DNA of 64,000 nucleotides from Strix aluco (lineage: Eukaryota > Chordata > Aves > Strigiformes > Strigidae), in NCBI RefSeq assembly GCF_031877795.1, contig NC_133970.1, positions 42,577,533 to 42,641,532 on the forward strand. The letters are read 5' to 3'. Made by a program: the position numbers and the translations under genes. Under the pieces are notes generated by a model. That model saw nothing but the letters and a program-made list of their open reading frames with translations. It made no database searches and was not told the DNA's origin. How positions within the stretch are numbered: the first letter of the stretch is position 1; the number at the start of each line of letters is the position of its first letter. Shown piece by piece: positions 43,610 through 54,975 of this stretch.

Positions 43610-45428
43610 TAAGGATCATGCTGTTAAAGGCAGATAAGATGGATATCTATGAAAAGAAAAAAAAACATAAATACATAAAAATACATAAAAACTCATGGAG
43701 AAGAGAAAGGATGGTTGACATTAAATGAAAAACAAAAAAGGGTTTGTAAATGCTTCTAACTCTCCCCATTTAAAATCCTAATGGTTGCACAGAATTTAAA
43801 AAAAAGAAAGTTTAAAATACCTATATAATAAAAAAATTAGACAATAAAAAAATTTAAAAAACAAAAAATAATACTACATAGAAGTTAGCGTTAATGCTAA
43901 AAACAAAGATATTGTAGAATTGTAATTTTTGTAGAGTTTAGATTGAGCATAAAATCCTACTCTCTGCCAATTGCTGTTGGATGCTGTTATTTATCGAGGA
44001 GAAAAAGGAGAAAAATGGCTATTTTGGCAGCTTTTCTAACTGCAAGGATTCCAGCTATTAAAAGCAAAACAAAACAAAACAAAACAAAACAAAACAAAAC
44101 AAAACAAAACAAAACAAAACTTAATTCTGTAGACAACGTAAATGGGAAACAAAACAGCTGTCTTTTTATCAGACTTTAGTTCTAACTTGAACAACAAAAC
44201 ACAGATAAAAACTTCATGTCTTCATGATCTGCTGTCCGGAAAATTCCCATCACCCTATGCTTCATTAACTTCCATATTTGCTCTAGAAACCTTCAGGGTA
44301 AGGGGTTAGCCTAGAACCTTAATCTTTAAGAAGAAGAAAAAATAACATAAAATAAAATCAAAAAATAAAATAAAAAAACAGTATCTTTGAAGAATTTCTG
44401 AAACTGTTTACAAGGAATTTTGAAAAACAGGGGGATGTTTAAAAAAAAAGTTGCTGGCTCTGTTTTTCTGTAAATAAATTTGCATATTTTGTAGGACTTT
44501 TAATTGTAATGACAGAGAAAAACCAAGGAAAACTATTTAATGAAAGCACGATATTTATCTTTGGTAAATTACTTTAGAGCAGTTAAAAAATAAGACATTG
44601 CTTTAAAAAATCTGACTCAAAAAACAATGAATTATTTAAGAACACATTTTAAAGTATATCATATTCATTATAATTTATTTTCAGAATTTTAAAACTTGAT
44701 TTATATCATCTCACACTTGTTTGCATTGATTGAGCAGTGTGATAATTGTTTCTGATTATTTGGTTTTACTCTGTTTTAATGTTCTTGTTTGTTTTTCTTA
44801 GTTTTTTATCTTGATCTCAAACATTCTTCCTTTCTCTTTCCTTTTTTTTTTTATTTTTAATTCCCTATTGGGCCTGATCTTACAGTCCTTACTCTGTCAG
44901 AAGTCCCACTGTGGTGTAGCGGGTATTTTGCCTGAGAAAGGACAGCCAGACTGAGCCCACAGCTAGGAAATACATATGTGTAATGCAGCTGTACTTCCAT
45001 ACAACTGCTCTTTCATTCTCAATTCCCTAAAACTCCTTGTAATCTTCCATAATTATTGAATGATGCTTTCCATCTTAGCCCTAAATAAAGCACAGTTTAA
45101 AAAAAAAAAAAAAGTCATGTTCTTTACTTCTTGATGGTTTTCCTTAATGTTTTTGCCTTGAGAACAAAATGAATCTATTTCAACTCTCATTAATATACAT
45201 TGTTTGAGTATCTGAACAAATCCCTTATATAAAACATATCTCATTCGATTGAATTAATGACACTTTCATTTAATGTCTGCTTGATATTCCACTGTGGTTT
45301 ACCTTAAACCTAGTAGGTTAGAAGATCAAATAATGGTACATACAAGTTAGAATCATCGTAGCTCCCATTTGAAGCCTGTTGTTTGATTTCACGCTTATGT
45401 TTTTTTCATGCTGATAAGTATAGAGGTC
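43610..45428. other. Non-coding DNA with an (AAAAC)n repeat
   Basis: AT-rich, with eleven AAAAC units at 44066-44120 and several A/T runs. No gene seen. Confidence 0.55.
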
Positions 45429-46941
45429 TGTTTTTCCAATTCACAGGGTCAACAGAAAGGACACAGACACCAAGTTAAAAAGATAAGCTTATTTTACTTT
45501 AGTTTCAAGCAGCAGAAAGAATAAGCAATGTAATGCAGCTGATCATTACTACATAAAGTTAGCTACAGTGATTAAGAAAGATACATCACCAATTGCCCTA
45601 ATACTTTAGCGTCATCCATATCCGTGCTTCAGCAAAGGATCGGAGAACCACTCCTGGCAATTGGGAAGTCCTACTGATTTGCTGATTAAGGATACCAATT
45701 AAACTCGGACACCAGAGTGAAAAGAGCAGGCGTATTTTACTAGTGATAACCAAATAATGTAACAGCAATACAGAAAACATGCAGTAAGAAAAGGCAGAAT
45801 AGTGCACCTAAAGCAACAAACAGGAAAATACAGGGTAATGCATCAAATCATTACTACATGAGAGAGAGAGAATAGTGATTAAGAAAGATACATCACCACT
45901 TGCATACTTTACCATCATCCAGACCCGCAGATGCTGGGGAGCCCCGGTTACAGCGAGGATTTGGAGAGCCTGTCCCGGCGAGTGGGAAATCCTACGCGGT
46001 GCGTCCATCCGTAGGTGAGGCATCCAAAGTCGCTGTGAGCGGGTCCAGCCTTATATACTAGAGATCGGCAAGCCAGAATAGCTGGCACCTTTGTTTTGAG
46101 TGGAAAATTTCTGTTTTCATTCTCCTGTTGGATTCCACCCAAAGCCTGGCCAGGGCTCGGGGGGGAAAACCAAGGGAGTTTCTAACACGGCCAAACACTT
46201 GGGTTCTCAGCCTTGAACAAGGCTAAACAAGGGAAGTTGGATACATTCTCTCAGCATTTCATCCTCACTACTGATTATATTCTAAGCCGCATCTTTTACT
46301 AGTGAGCTTACATACTTTGTTAATGATTACATACTAAGTTAGCAGCTTCGGCTTGGGGCCTGTTGTTCAGGCTTCAGTATTTCAATGCTTTAGCACTTTT
46401 TACATCAGCATAAGTGGGTTGTTATAACTTAGTACAATACCTACTAGCAAAATGGTTATCAGTTATAAAATATACAGGATTCATCTATAGGTCAACTCTG
46501 GCTTGGGCCTGTTGTCCAAGCCTTAGCACTACACCTACACAGTGCGTCCACTCGTAGGTGAGGTCTCCATCTTTGCTGTGAGAGGGTCCTCCTTTATACA
46601 GTTTAACAAACAAATCATATTTTAAAAAAGGGCATGAGAACATCTGGTAGATTGGCTTCACTTGACTTGGGCACATCCGGGATCTGGCCAGGATCCCAGG
46701 TGCATCCAAGGAGTTCCTGTCTTCTAGGCAACAGGTGGCTTAGGGTCCTAAAATATATATTCTTTATCTATAGTTTTCAAAGGATATTACCATGGTCATA
46801 TTTCATGCTGAAATTATGCTGGTCGGGAGTTTCACTCACAAGTCAACTCCTGGGTTCACTCAGAAGTCAACTCTGATTCGAGGCCCATGGTTCAGGCCTT
46901 TTTATGTCAATCGGTCCTTTGACTTATGAGTGAAAAAGACA
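45429..46941 (-). repeat. 3' LTR of ERV-6, split by a related LTR
   Basis: TGTTTTTCCAATTC to GAAAAAGACA. Without the nested LTR and one TSD copy it is about 649 bp. Its inner part (AAGAAAGATACATCACCA... and GTGCGTCCACTCGTAGGTGAGG) is a diverged relative of the LTR that entered it. Confidence 0.7.
45675..46533 (-). mobile_element. LTR inserted in the ERV-6 3' LTR
   Basis: 859 bp from TGATTTGCTGATTAAGG to CCTTAGCACTACA, with a perfect 5-bp duplication CCTAC (45670-45674 and 46534-46538). TATATAAGG-type promoter box on the minus strand at 46050-46057. Same subfamily as 53615-54468. Confidence 0.93.
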
Positions 46942-46967
46942 ACCCCTTTGGTAAGAGCCCAATATGT

Positions 46968-47437
46968 TCACTCTACCCGTTTGATACAATACCATATATA
47001 ACAGTTACATAAAGTAATAATAATAATAATAACTAACAATATTACAAGAGGATGTATCAAAAAATTCAACACTTCAGTGGCAGATGGCGAATACCCCATA
47101 AAGATGTCCCACCAATGATGTGCAGTCTCTTTTTCCACCTGGCTAGGTAATGACGTTAGTTGATTCTTTGTGATCACAGCCTGTATCATAGAGTCTGACA
47201 GAGTTTTATTCCGTCCTTCCAGGAATGTTCTGATTGCTCCATGATGGTTTTCAGTGGAGTCAGGGATAAGCTGATTCCACTAAGATCTAAACTTTGGGGG
47301 TGCCAATGCATGTTTAGTTGTTCTTCTTGTGCCAAATAAAAGGTATACATCTGTCCATGCCAAATGAGATAGAATACATTTCTAGGGCACACTGAAAATG
47401 GAATAGTTAAATTATACATTCTTGTAATATTCTGATC
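46968..47437 (-). pseudogene. env: ERV-6 env, transmembrane-subunit end
   Basis: This is the last env block. It includes N-x-S/T sites, then the membrane-proximal HHWWDIFMGYSP and a long hydrophobic anchor (NFLIHPLVILLVIIIIITL) with a short cytoplasmic tail ending near 46968. Stops near 47186 break the frame. The anchor region is clearly related to the ERV-10 env at 63105-63458. ERV-7 separates it from the preceding env block. Confidence 0.8.
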
Positions 47438-47443
47438 ATCTGT

Positions 47444-47746
47444 TGTTGCAGTTAGCTCTGCCTCATTAAACCTGCCTCTCCACGTGTTAGTGGCGCTCAG
47501 ATCGCAGAGACTAATGCTGCAGGAGGTTAAAACCTTCTCGGGGACATCAGTACAAACACCAATATGGTGGATACAAAATGTCCGTTTATTAAACTGTGTA
47601 TCTTACCTATATACATTCGCCAAGCACCTCCTTCGTGGGTGTGCCCTTAGTGTTACAAGCCTATCCATCACCTTACCTCGTAACAAGGGAGGGCTACAGC
47701 TATTCCTTCTGTACATCGCGAGATCTTCCGAGCGCCACTCCCTACA
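47444..47746 (-). repeat. 3' LTR of ERV-7
   Basis: TGTTGCAGTTAGC to CACTCCCTACA, 303 bp. AATAAA on the minus strand near 47585. The polypurine tract GGGGAGGGGGAAG adjoins on the right (47747-47759). Confidence 0.93.
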
Positions 47747-47779
47747 CTTCCCCCTCCCCATGCTTTATAACATCGTTAT

Positions 47780-48187
47780 TCCTGATTGATTGTCATTATT
47801 GCGCTGTTCCAAGCGGCGATGAGCAAGACCCATATGTCGATCTAAGAACAAAACATTAACCTTCTTAAACAATCTACAAACTACAGCACTAATACATGTA
47901 AAGGCGATACAAGTAGCAAGAAGCACACCACATATTCTAATAATTCCCCAAATGAGCCAATCCCAACTAAGCTAACTAGTAATCTAAGTCCACACGTTGT
48001 CAAGCCACCCAAACCATTCTGGTTTTACAAAGGTGGCTGTGATGAAGACATAGCAAGATTCTGCCCCTGTATCCAGAGGAAAACAGACGTCTTCGCGGTG
48101 ATGTGCTCGTGCCCGCTCTCTCCAATATCCTGCGTGAGTTGGCAACACGCAACCAAGGAGGGTGATCCACCACCAACGCTGTAACAC
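47780..48187 (-). pseudogene. env: ERV-7 env with a large internal deletion
   Basis: This starts 12 bases after the pol stop. The ATG at 48187 opens a signal-peptide-like start (WWWITLLGCVLPTHAG) followed by a short polar stretch, then FGWLDNVW and, past two stops, a long hydrophobic anchor (IWGIIRICGVLLATCIAF) and basic tail. Nearly all of SU and the TM ectodomain are missing. It reads as an env reduced to its signal peptide and membrane anchor by an internal deletion, then further damaged by stops. Confidence 0.7.
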
Positions 48188-48198
48188 AAAATTCCATC

Positions 48199-49347
48199 TT
48201 ATGTTAGATCAGGTTTTACACACCATGTGGGTATCCATTTGATTAGGCCGCCCTTTTCCACTGCTGCGTACCCACGCCCAAACACCCTCAGTGACCACCC
48301 CGACTCCCCAGCTATCGCGCCCGGTTCCCTGATCTGGACCAAAGGATAGTTTTTCATCGCCCGGGCTGGTATAAAGTGTTTCCACAGGGGAGGTGTAGAC
48401 TCATCGCCTCGAAAAAAATGATTTAAGGTATACAAAGCGCGTGACAAAAGAGCCTGTTGGCGGTCTATGGGTATTGTCCCTCTATGACCTTCCCCCTCCC
48501 CAAGCTGTTGGAGCTTTGCTTTCAGGGTGCGATGTGCACGTTCCACTATCGCTTGTCCTTGACTGTTATAAGGAAGGCCGTGTACTAATTTGATGTCCCA
48601 CAATGCACACCATTCTTTTGTGCGTCTAGCAACAAAACAAGGGCCGTTATCTGTTTTGATCTCTTGTGGCTTCCCTAACAAGGCGATAACGCCCTCCCAA
48701 TGAACAATAATGTGTCTGGCTCTTTGCTTACGAGCCATTGTGGCTAATATTGTAGAGCTAAAGGTGTCAATGGTTACTATGAGATACTTATTTGGTTTTA
48801 ACAATTCACATGTTGTTACATCAGTTTGCCATATCTGATTGGAAGAGAGACCCCGTGGATTGACACCTGCCTCCCACAGTGGGCCTTTTTGACAGTAGGG
48901 ACAAAGTGCCACTATGTTTTTTGCTTGTGACAGAGAAATATGACATGTTTTCGCTAAGGCTTTTGCTCCAAGGTGTAAAAAGGCATGTAAACTCTTTGCG
49001 GCGTCCAATGACCACACACCCCGTGCCGCTTGGTCAGCCTTATGATTGCCTTCTACAATCGGACCTGGTAGGGATTGGTGACTATTCACATGTGTAATAA
49101 AGGCCTGCCCTATGCGCTGTTGTAGAGCTTCATAAAGTAAGGTCGACACTTCCATCTGCACAAATCCTACTGTTGCCATTTTGTGTACAAGTTTATAAAC
49201 ATATAAAGAGTCTGTAACAATATTAACAGGATTCTCTGCCTCTTGCTGGAGTGCCATTTGGGCTGCTTTGGCCTCTAACCATTGTACAGATTTGTTAGTC
49301 TGAGTCCACATGCTCTTTTCTTTGTTTTGCAGCAGCACCTGCAACAC
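48199..49347 (-). pseudogene. pol: ERV-7 RNase H (C-terminal) and integrase
   Basis: An uninterrupted frame of 382 codons. It enters within RNase H (WLEAKAAQ, VTDSLYVY, EGNHKADQA). Integrase follows with H121/H125/C149/C152 of the zinc finger and a complete D176, D233, E269 triad (WQTDV, KTDNGP, AIVERAH) with exactly 35 residues between the last two. The C-terminal domain ends FGRGYAA...VKPDLT as in alpharetroviral integrases. The RNase H start, RT and protease are missing because the ERV-3 relative joins here. The integrase domain itself has no visible break. Confidence 0.88.
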
Positions 49348-52314
49348 TTATTTCAAGACTTTATGAATTAAGGGTTAGGCAAACTTCAGAAAATGCAGCA
49401 TACTCAAAATAGTTTCACAGAAGGCTAGAAACAATAGAGCAGTTGCAGTTACTAGTTAAAAGAGTAGGCTAATTTCACTACTTTGAGGGATATGACTAAA
49501 TACTAAAAAAATAAACAATAAGGAAAATACGGAATAGCACACTTCCTTAATGGGGTACTAACATTCAGATCCGCAATTGCTGGGGAACCCTGGATGCAGC
49601 GAGAATTTAGAGTGCCCTTCCTCGCAAACCGGAAATCCTACGCGATGCGTCCATCCGTAGGTGAGGCATCCAACATCGCTGCAAGCAGGTCCAGCCTCAT
49701 TTATCTAATTCAGCAGGCCAAAATAACTGGCAGTTTTCTTTGAGCGGAAACATCTGATTTCATCCTCCTGTTGGGTTCCACCCAGAGTCTGGCCACCACT
49801 CAAGGGGGAAAACCAAGGGAGTTTCTAATAAGGTTAAACACTTGGGGTCCTGCTTCTTGATACTGCTAAACAATGAACTTAAATACACACATCCTTATAG
49901 CATTTCATCCTTATTAATAATTACATTTTATCTAAGCTACATCTTTTACTGGTAAGTAAGAAGTTTATATATTTCATCAAGAAGTTACAATTACTGTTAG
50001 CATTTTTCCTTAAAAAGTTTGGCAACCATAGTGTGATTAAGGACAGAGTTATTTTGTCCTATTGCAGTTGCAAGCATTACCCATCCATTCTGCTTAAATG
50101 ATCAGCTGAAGAGATCGCGAACTGTTGGCACAGGGGCATCCACAGCACCCACCGCTGGCTCCTGAGTGTCCACCAAAAGCTGCCTCTCACACCTCAGGTG
50201 TGGTCACACACACCTTGCCGGTAACCACCGGGACTGTGACCTGTGAAAATACAAGCATAACCACTTCCCCAGGTTATTAAAGGATATGGTCCTTCCCAAT
50301 TACCACTTTCCAGGACTTGAACCCTGCCCTAGACTTCTTGTTGATCTGGTATCTGCGACGAGAAGTGACGCAATATTGGTGGCACCTTTCATGATCAGTT
50401 TGGCAAACATTTCTGGAGGAGTAGTGACCGTCTTGTGCATTTGGTGTGACAAAAAAATCCATTCAATAATAACAAGAGGGTCACTAAGTGTTTCATCCCA
50501 TTGAAACAGCAGAGCATAGGGCTGCCCTGAAGGATTAAACAATATCAGTTGATATGGATGGCCGGGCACACATCACGATGCTTGTCTTTCTGAGATGGCA
50601 TTAGCTACCCAGTGGAGATCTTGTTTTGCTTTCTCTGTAAGTACTCTGGGTGATGTCAGTGAAGGATCTCCTCGCAAAATATCAAACAAGCTATGCAGAT
50701 CATCATTAGTTAGGCCCAACAACAGCTGTATCCAATTTATAGCTCGTAACAGTTTCTGTAAATCATTTAAAGTCTTAACATCAGTTTTAAGTTTAACCTG
50801 TTGTGGGACAATGGTCTGTTCACAAATTCTCCACCCCAGGTACTGCCACGGTGATGATCGCTGTACCTTTTCAGGTGCTATTTGTCACCCCATTTGAGAT
50901 ACTGAGTCTTTGGGTAAAGCAAGAGCCTTTTCCATGATCTCCTGTGTTTCTGCTGCTATGAGGATGTCATCCATATAATGATAGATAACAGCCTGGGGGA
51001 CCTGCATTCTAACAGGGCTCAAAGCCTTTGCAACAAACCACTGACACATCGTTGGGCTGTTTTTCATGCCTTCTGGCAAAACAACCCAGTGGTACCGTCT
51101 TGCAGGTTCACTAACATTAATACTGGGAACAGAAAAGGCAAATTTAGGTGCATCATCTGGATGCAAGGGAATGGTAATTACCAATCCTTTAGATCAATTA
51201 TTACAAGATGCCAGTTTCAGTGAATCATTGTTGGGGAGGGCATGCCTGGCTGTAATGTACCCATATCCTCCATGGCATCATTAATGTGTCGGAGATCATG
51301 TAAAAGTCACCATTTACCACTTTTGTTTAAAATAACGAACACCGGGGAGTTCCAAGGACTGTTGGTAGGTACGAGATGTCCTGCACTTAATTGTTCCTGA
51401 ATTAAATCCTTAAGGTGGCGCAACTTTTCCATTGGCAAGGGCCACTGACCCACCCACACAGGTGGTTCTGTTTTCCAGGTTAGTTTCGGGGTGGGTTGTG
51501 CTGCAGTAGCAATTAAGACAAATTTGATCCAATTTGAGTTCCCCATTGAGCCATACAGTCACGACCCCATAATGTAATAGGGGTTCCTAATATAAATGGA
51601 CAAATAGTTGCTACCCAGTTTTCTGGGCCCCTTACATGAATGAGATCTTTGCTTTGAAATATTACAACAATTCAAGACAACAATTAACACAGAATTACTG
51701 CCTCCTGTTAGAGGAGATATTTCACCTATGACACTTAAAACACTCAGCCCGAACAAACAGGCAGCACCAGTGACCCAGCAGGCGGGCACTAAGGTGCTCT
51801 GTCAGAGAACTCCACACTCCGCAGCTGCAGCTGGGCTGCATCTCATGCACGCAAAACAATCACACAAGGAGGTCTCTTACACTTATTACTCACACAACAT
51901 AAAATGATAAACGCTGCAAACACTATTAAGAATATATAAAGCCATTGCTTATTGATTATGTGGTCTTGGCAGACAAGGGGCGCTGCATTCCAGCATCAGC
52001 ACCTTCTGTAAAAACTGCCGCTTCTGGCGTGGGGGGGGGTGGGGGGGTGGCTCGGGAAGGCCTGGGGCCGCCGCCGCCAACTCTGCGCTTGCAGGCCAAT
52101 CACCCTCTTGATCACGCGCTGTTCTCGCGGTAGCATCTTCTCGCAGTTCAGTACTTTTCCACAGTTCAGTGTTGCAGCTGGCCGTTGTTTTTCCCTGCCA
52201 CCTTGGCATAGCTCAACAGCCTCTTATCTTTCTTCCAAGGCCTGTTTTTCATCAAAGCCTAGCACTTTCTCACAGGCTGTGCAAGGTTGACAGGCCAATG
52301 CCTCCCACATCTCC
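49335..52314 (-). mobile_element. Deleted ERV-3 relative inside ERV-7
   Basis: Closely related to ERV-3. From right to left it has a 5' LTR fragment (about 52080-52314), gag leader remains, RT, a jump over RNase H and the IN core to the IN tail (near 50387), and the LTR-like module (49335-50100) without the VLDLR insert. The LTR fragment is fused directly to gag sequence, so the primer site and leader are gone. No complete LTR or duplication is visible on the left, where it meets ERV-7 RNase H at a short similarity (TTTTGCAGC). Confidence 0.75.
50387..51546 (-). pseudogene. pol: ERV-3-relative reverse transcriptase
   Basis: RT in one frame with breaks near 51305 and 51185. It contains [22 protein letters not shown] and YMDDILIA and continues into the thumb to about 50600. 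It is nearly the same as ERV-3 at 11261-12474, sharing the stop after the first RT block. RNase H and the integrase core are deleted afterwards. Confidence 0.85.
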
Positions 52315-52362
52315 GCCCCCCAACGCTGCATGTCTGCCTTTCATTTTTCTGCTAGTTCTCCC

Positions 52363-52770
52363 CTACGCACCTCGGTTTCCCCCTCCCCATCGTCGGAGCT
52401 CGCTGAGTGGTCCTCCAGGGTCCTCCCCATCGTCGGAGCTCGCTGAGTGCTCCTCCGGGGTAGCTTTCATCATCGCATTTGCCTGCCCCCAAGCCATTAA
52501 ATGCTCCGGCTTTCCTAATTTCGCTTGTTCTGCTAACTCCACCTCTATTTGCGGCCAGAGCTCTGGCTTCATACAGTCTATCAGCTCTGCTAAAACGCCG
52601 GGCCTTATCAATCTTTGTAGCATTGCTTTTAATGTTCTCGACTTCATAGAAGTCTTATTTTGTTTACCCCATCTTTTCAGTACCTTAACTGTGACATCTA
52701 TGGCGCGCCGCGGAGTCTCCCGTCCTGCGTGGAGCTCCTTCACCTCCTGCTGTGCACCGCCGACTGCCAC
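52363..52770 (-). pseudogene. gag: ERV-7 gag, N-terminal part
   Basis: An open frame of 135 codons begins with an ATG 31 bases after the primer site and ends in a stop at 52363, with signs of a frameshift just after it. The segment is mostly helical and charged (VTVKVLKRWGKQNK, WPQIEVELAEQAKLG), consistent with a matrix domain. Two near-identical copies of a 30-bp stretch (CATCGTCGGAGCTCGCTGAGTG near 52389 and 52429) form a short tandem duplication. The rest of gag is missing. Confidence 0.6.
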
Positions 52771-52800
52771 AGCTTATCTCTTCCCGGAATCACGTCGTAA

Positions 52801-52818
52801 ATCACGTCGGGGTCACCA
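52801..52818 (-). other. ERV-7 primer-binding site, tRNA-Trp exact
   Basis: The minus strand reads TGGTGACCCCGACGTGAT, identical to the tRNA-Trp site of avian alpharetroviruses, two bases from the LTR. Confidence 0.93.
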
Positions 52819-52820
52819 TT

Positions 52821-53123
52821 TGTCGCAATTAGCTCTGCCTCATTAAACCTGCCTCTCCACGTGTTAGTGGCGCTCAGATTGCAGAGACTAATGCTGCAGG
52901 AGGTTAAGACCTTCACGGGGACATCAGTACAAACACCAATATGATGGATACAAAATGTCCGTTTATTAAACTGTGTATCTTACCTATATACATTCGCCAA
53001 GCACCTCCTTCGTGGGTGTGCCCTTAGTGTTACAAGCCTATCCATCACCTTACCTTGTAACAAGGGAGGGCTACAGCTATTCCTTCCGTACATCGCGAGA
53101 TCTTCCGAACGCCGCTCCCTACA
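52821..53123 (-). repeat. 5' LTR of ERV-7
   Basis: TGTCGCAATTAGC to CGCTCCCTACA, 303 bp, partner of 47444-47746. Confidence 0.93.
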
Positions 53124-53129
53124 ATCTGT

Positions 53130-53609
53130 TACTATACAAACATGCTTAGCACTAATTTCTACAAACATATCAAAGCTTCTAGGCAAGACTGGCCATTTAC
53201 ATAAATTCACTGAATGTTCCAATAAACATGGTTCATATAACTGTGACCTTTGTCCACACAATACACCATTTGTTTTGGATGTACACAAATCTAATTTATG
53301 GGTCCGATTCCTAGAATCAATATAGTCTCCTTCCAAATGGGATAGCCAATATTCTGGCTCAAATGGTGGTTTTTCACCAAAAATCACAGGCAATACCACA
53401 AATTTACATATAACTTCTGGTTCGCTCACAGTATAGTGAATTGCATGGCCAGCAGAGATTAAATCCATGCACTGCACTGTCTGTGGAGATAATTTTACAC
53501 AATGGGTTTGAAGAATCCGTTTCTTAAAAATGTTTCTCCATAACAACTCATTATTTGCCATCAGGTCATTCTGGGCTTTTTTTGTTGCATGCTAATATAT
53601 AAAGTCTGT
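53130..53609 (-). pseudogene. env: ERV-6 env, transmembrane ectodomain block
   Basis: An env block between ERV-7 and the LTR at 53615. The minus-strand frame is open from 53561 and carries cysteines in pairs (VICKFVVLP, LDLCTSK, VLCGQR, PCLLEH, LCKW) and two N-x-S/T sites. The C...C..L...C spacing resembles the ERV-10 env ectodomain. A TAG lies near 53590. It continues on the other side of ERV-7 at 47437. Confidence 0.72.
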
Positions 53610-53614
53610 AATGT

Positions 53615-54468
53615 TGTTTTGCTGATTAAGGATACCAGTTAAACTCATACACCAGAGTGAAAAGAGTAGGTGTATTTTACTGGTGATAACCAAATAATGT
53701 AACAGCGTAATACAGAAAACATGCAGTAAGAAAAGGCAGAATAGTGCACTTAAACAAATAGGAAAATACAGGGTAATGCATCAAATCATTACTACCTGAG
53801 AGAGAGAGAATAGTGATTAAGAAAGATCCATCACCACTTGCATACGTTACCATCATCCAGACCCGCAGATGCTGGGGAGCCCCGGTTACAGCGAGGATTT
53901 GGAGAGCCTGTCCCGGCGAGTGGGAAATCCTACGCGATGCGTCCATCCGTAGGTGAGGCATCCAAAGTCGCTGTGAGCGGGTCCAGCCTTATATACTAGA
54001 GATCGGCAAGCCAGAATAGCTGGCACCTTTGTTTTGAGTGGAAAATTTCTGTTTTCATTCTCCTGTTGGATTCCACCCAAAGCCTGTCCAGGGCTCGGGG
54101 GGGAAACCAAGGGAGTTTCCAACAAGGCCAAATGCTTGGGTTCTCAGCCTTGAACAAGGCTGAGAAAGGAAAGTTGGATACATTCTCTCAGCATTTCATC
54201 CTCACTACTGATTATATTCTGTCTAAGCTGCATCTTTCACTGGTGAGTTTGCATATTTTATTAATGACTACATGCTAAGTTAGCAGCTTCGGCTCGGGGC
54301 CTGTTGTTCAGGCTTCAGTATTTCAACGCTTTAGCACTTTTTGCATAAGTTTGTCGTTATAACTTAGTACAATACATACTAGCACAATGGTTATCAGTTA
54401 TAAAACATACAGGATTCATCTATAGGTCAATTCTGGTTTGGGCCTGTTGTCCAAGCCTTAGCACTTCA
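53615..54468 (-). mobile_element. LTR inserted in ERV-6 env
   Basis: 854 bp from TGTTTTGCTGATTAAGG to TTAGCACTTCA, with a perfect 5-bp duplication AATGT (53610-53614 and 54469-54473). Nearly the same as 45675-46533. Both flanks are ERV-6 env. Confidence 0.93.
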
Positions 54469-54473
54469 AATGT

Positions 54474-54970
54474 ACATGTCATCCCATTCACAATCTGAGT
54501 AATATTATTATTGACATGCCACTGATTAATTTGAGTTGTATTAAAAAGCTTTAAACATTCCACATCATATTTTAAAGATCCAATTTGTGGGGTCAAAGTG
54601 GTCACAAGCCACTGGGCTTGTAACCTAATTCCTTCCACTGCATGATAACCAGCATTCTTTACTTTGTTAGCTAAGGCTTCAGTGTCAATGGAACTTAAAA
54701 CTCCCATTCCCGCCCCAGCTCCTCCTAACAGGGTATCATACCATGCTCCATGTACATGATGGTAGGGGGGGGAAAGAAATATCAAAATGGGTAACATGCT
54801 TCTGATATTGTTGAGCTATTTTAATGCAAGTAGATGGAAGACGATACAAATGATCGACAGAAATATGGGGTTTAGATTTTAACATAGTAAAAAAGTCACC
54901 CCAATGTGATCAAACTTGGATTACTGAATTATTATGACATATCAAGGTTTCTATCTCTTCCAAGGGAATG
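54474..54970 (-). pseudogene. env: ERV-6 env, SU end and fusion-peptide region
   Basis: The block between ERV-9 and the LTR at 53615. The first part (54970-54800) has stops. From about 54790 it reads WYDTLLGGAGAGMGVLSS, a Gly/Ala-rich stretch typical of a fusion peptide at the start of a TM subunit, followed by a heptad-like helix with N-x-T sites. No basic cleavage site is visible just before it. Confidence 0.72.
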
Positions 54971-54975
54971 GTCAC

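Larger units (their letters stand above)
47444..53123 (-). mobile_element. ERV-7, alpharetrovirus-like provirus in ERV-6 env
   Basis: Two 303-bp LTRs (about ten differences, 3%) and a perfect 6-bp duplication ATCTGT (47438-47443 and 53124-53129). The exact tRNA-Trp primer site, the 6-bp duplication, short LTRs and a WGRGYA-like integrase tail point to the alpharetrovirus-like side of class II. It has a gag start, the end of RNase H with a whole integrase, and an internally deleted env. The middle is replaced by a deleted ERV-3 relative. Confidence 0.93.

Noticed and set aside
52389..52460. Repeated CATCGTCGGAGCTCGCTGAGTG units, considered as a CRISPR-like array
   Set aside because: Only two copies, directly adjacent, inside retroviral gag in a vertebrate genome; a simple tandem duplication.
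52169..52846. A 225-codon plus-strand frame near ERV-7 gag
   Set aside because: It spans an LTR fragment, the antisense of gag and the primer site, so it cannot be a single real gene.
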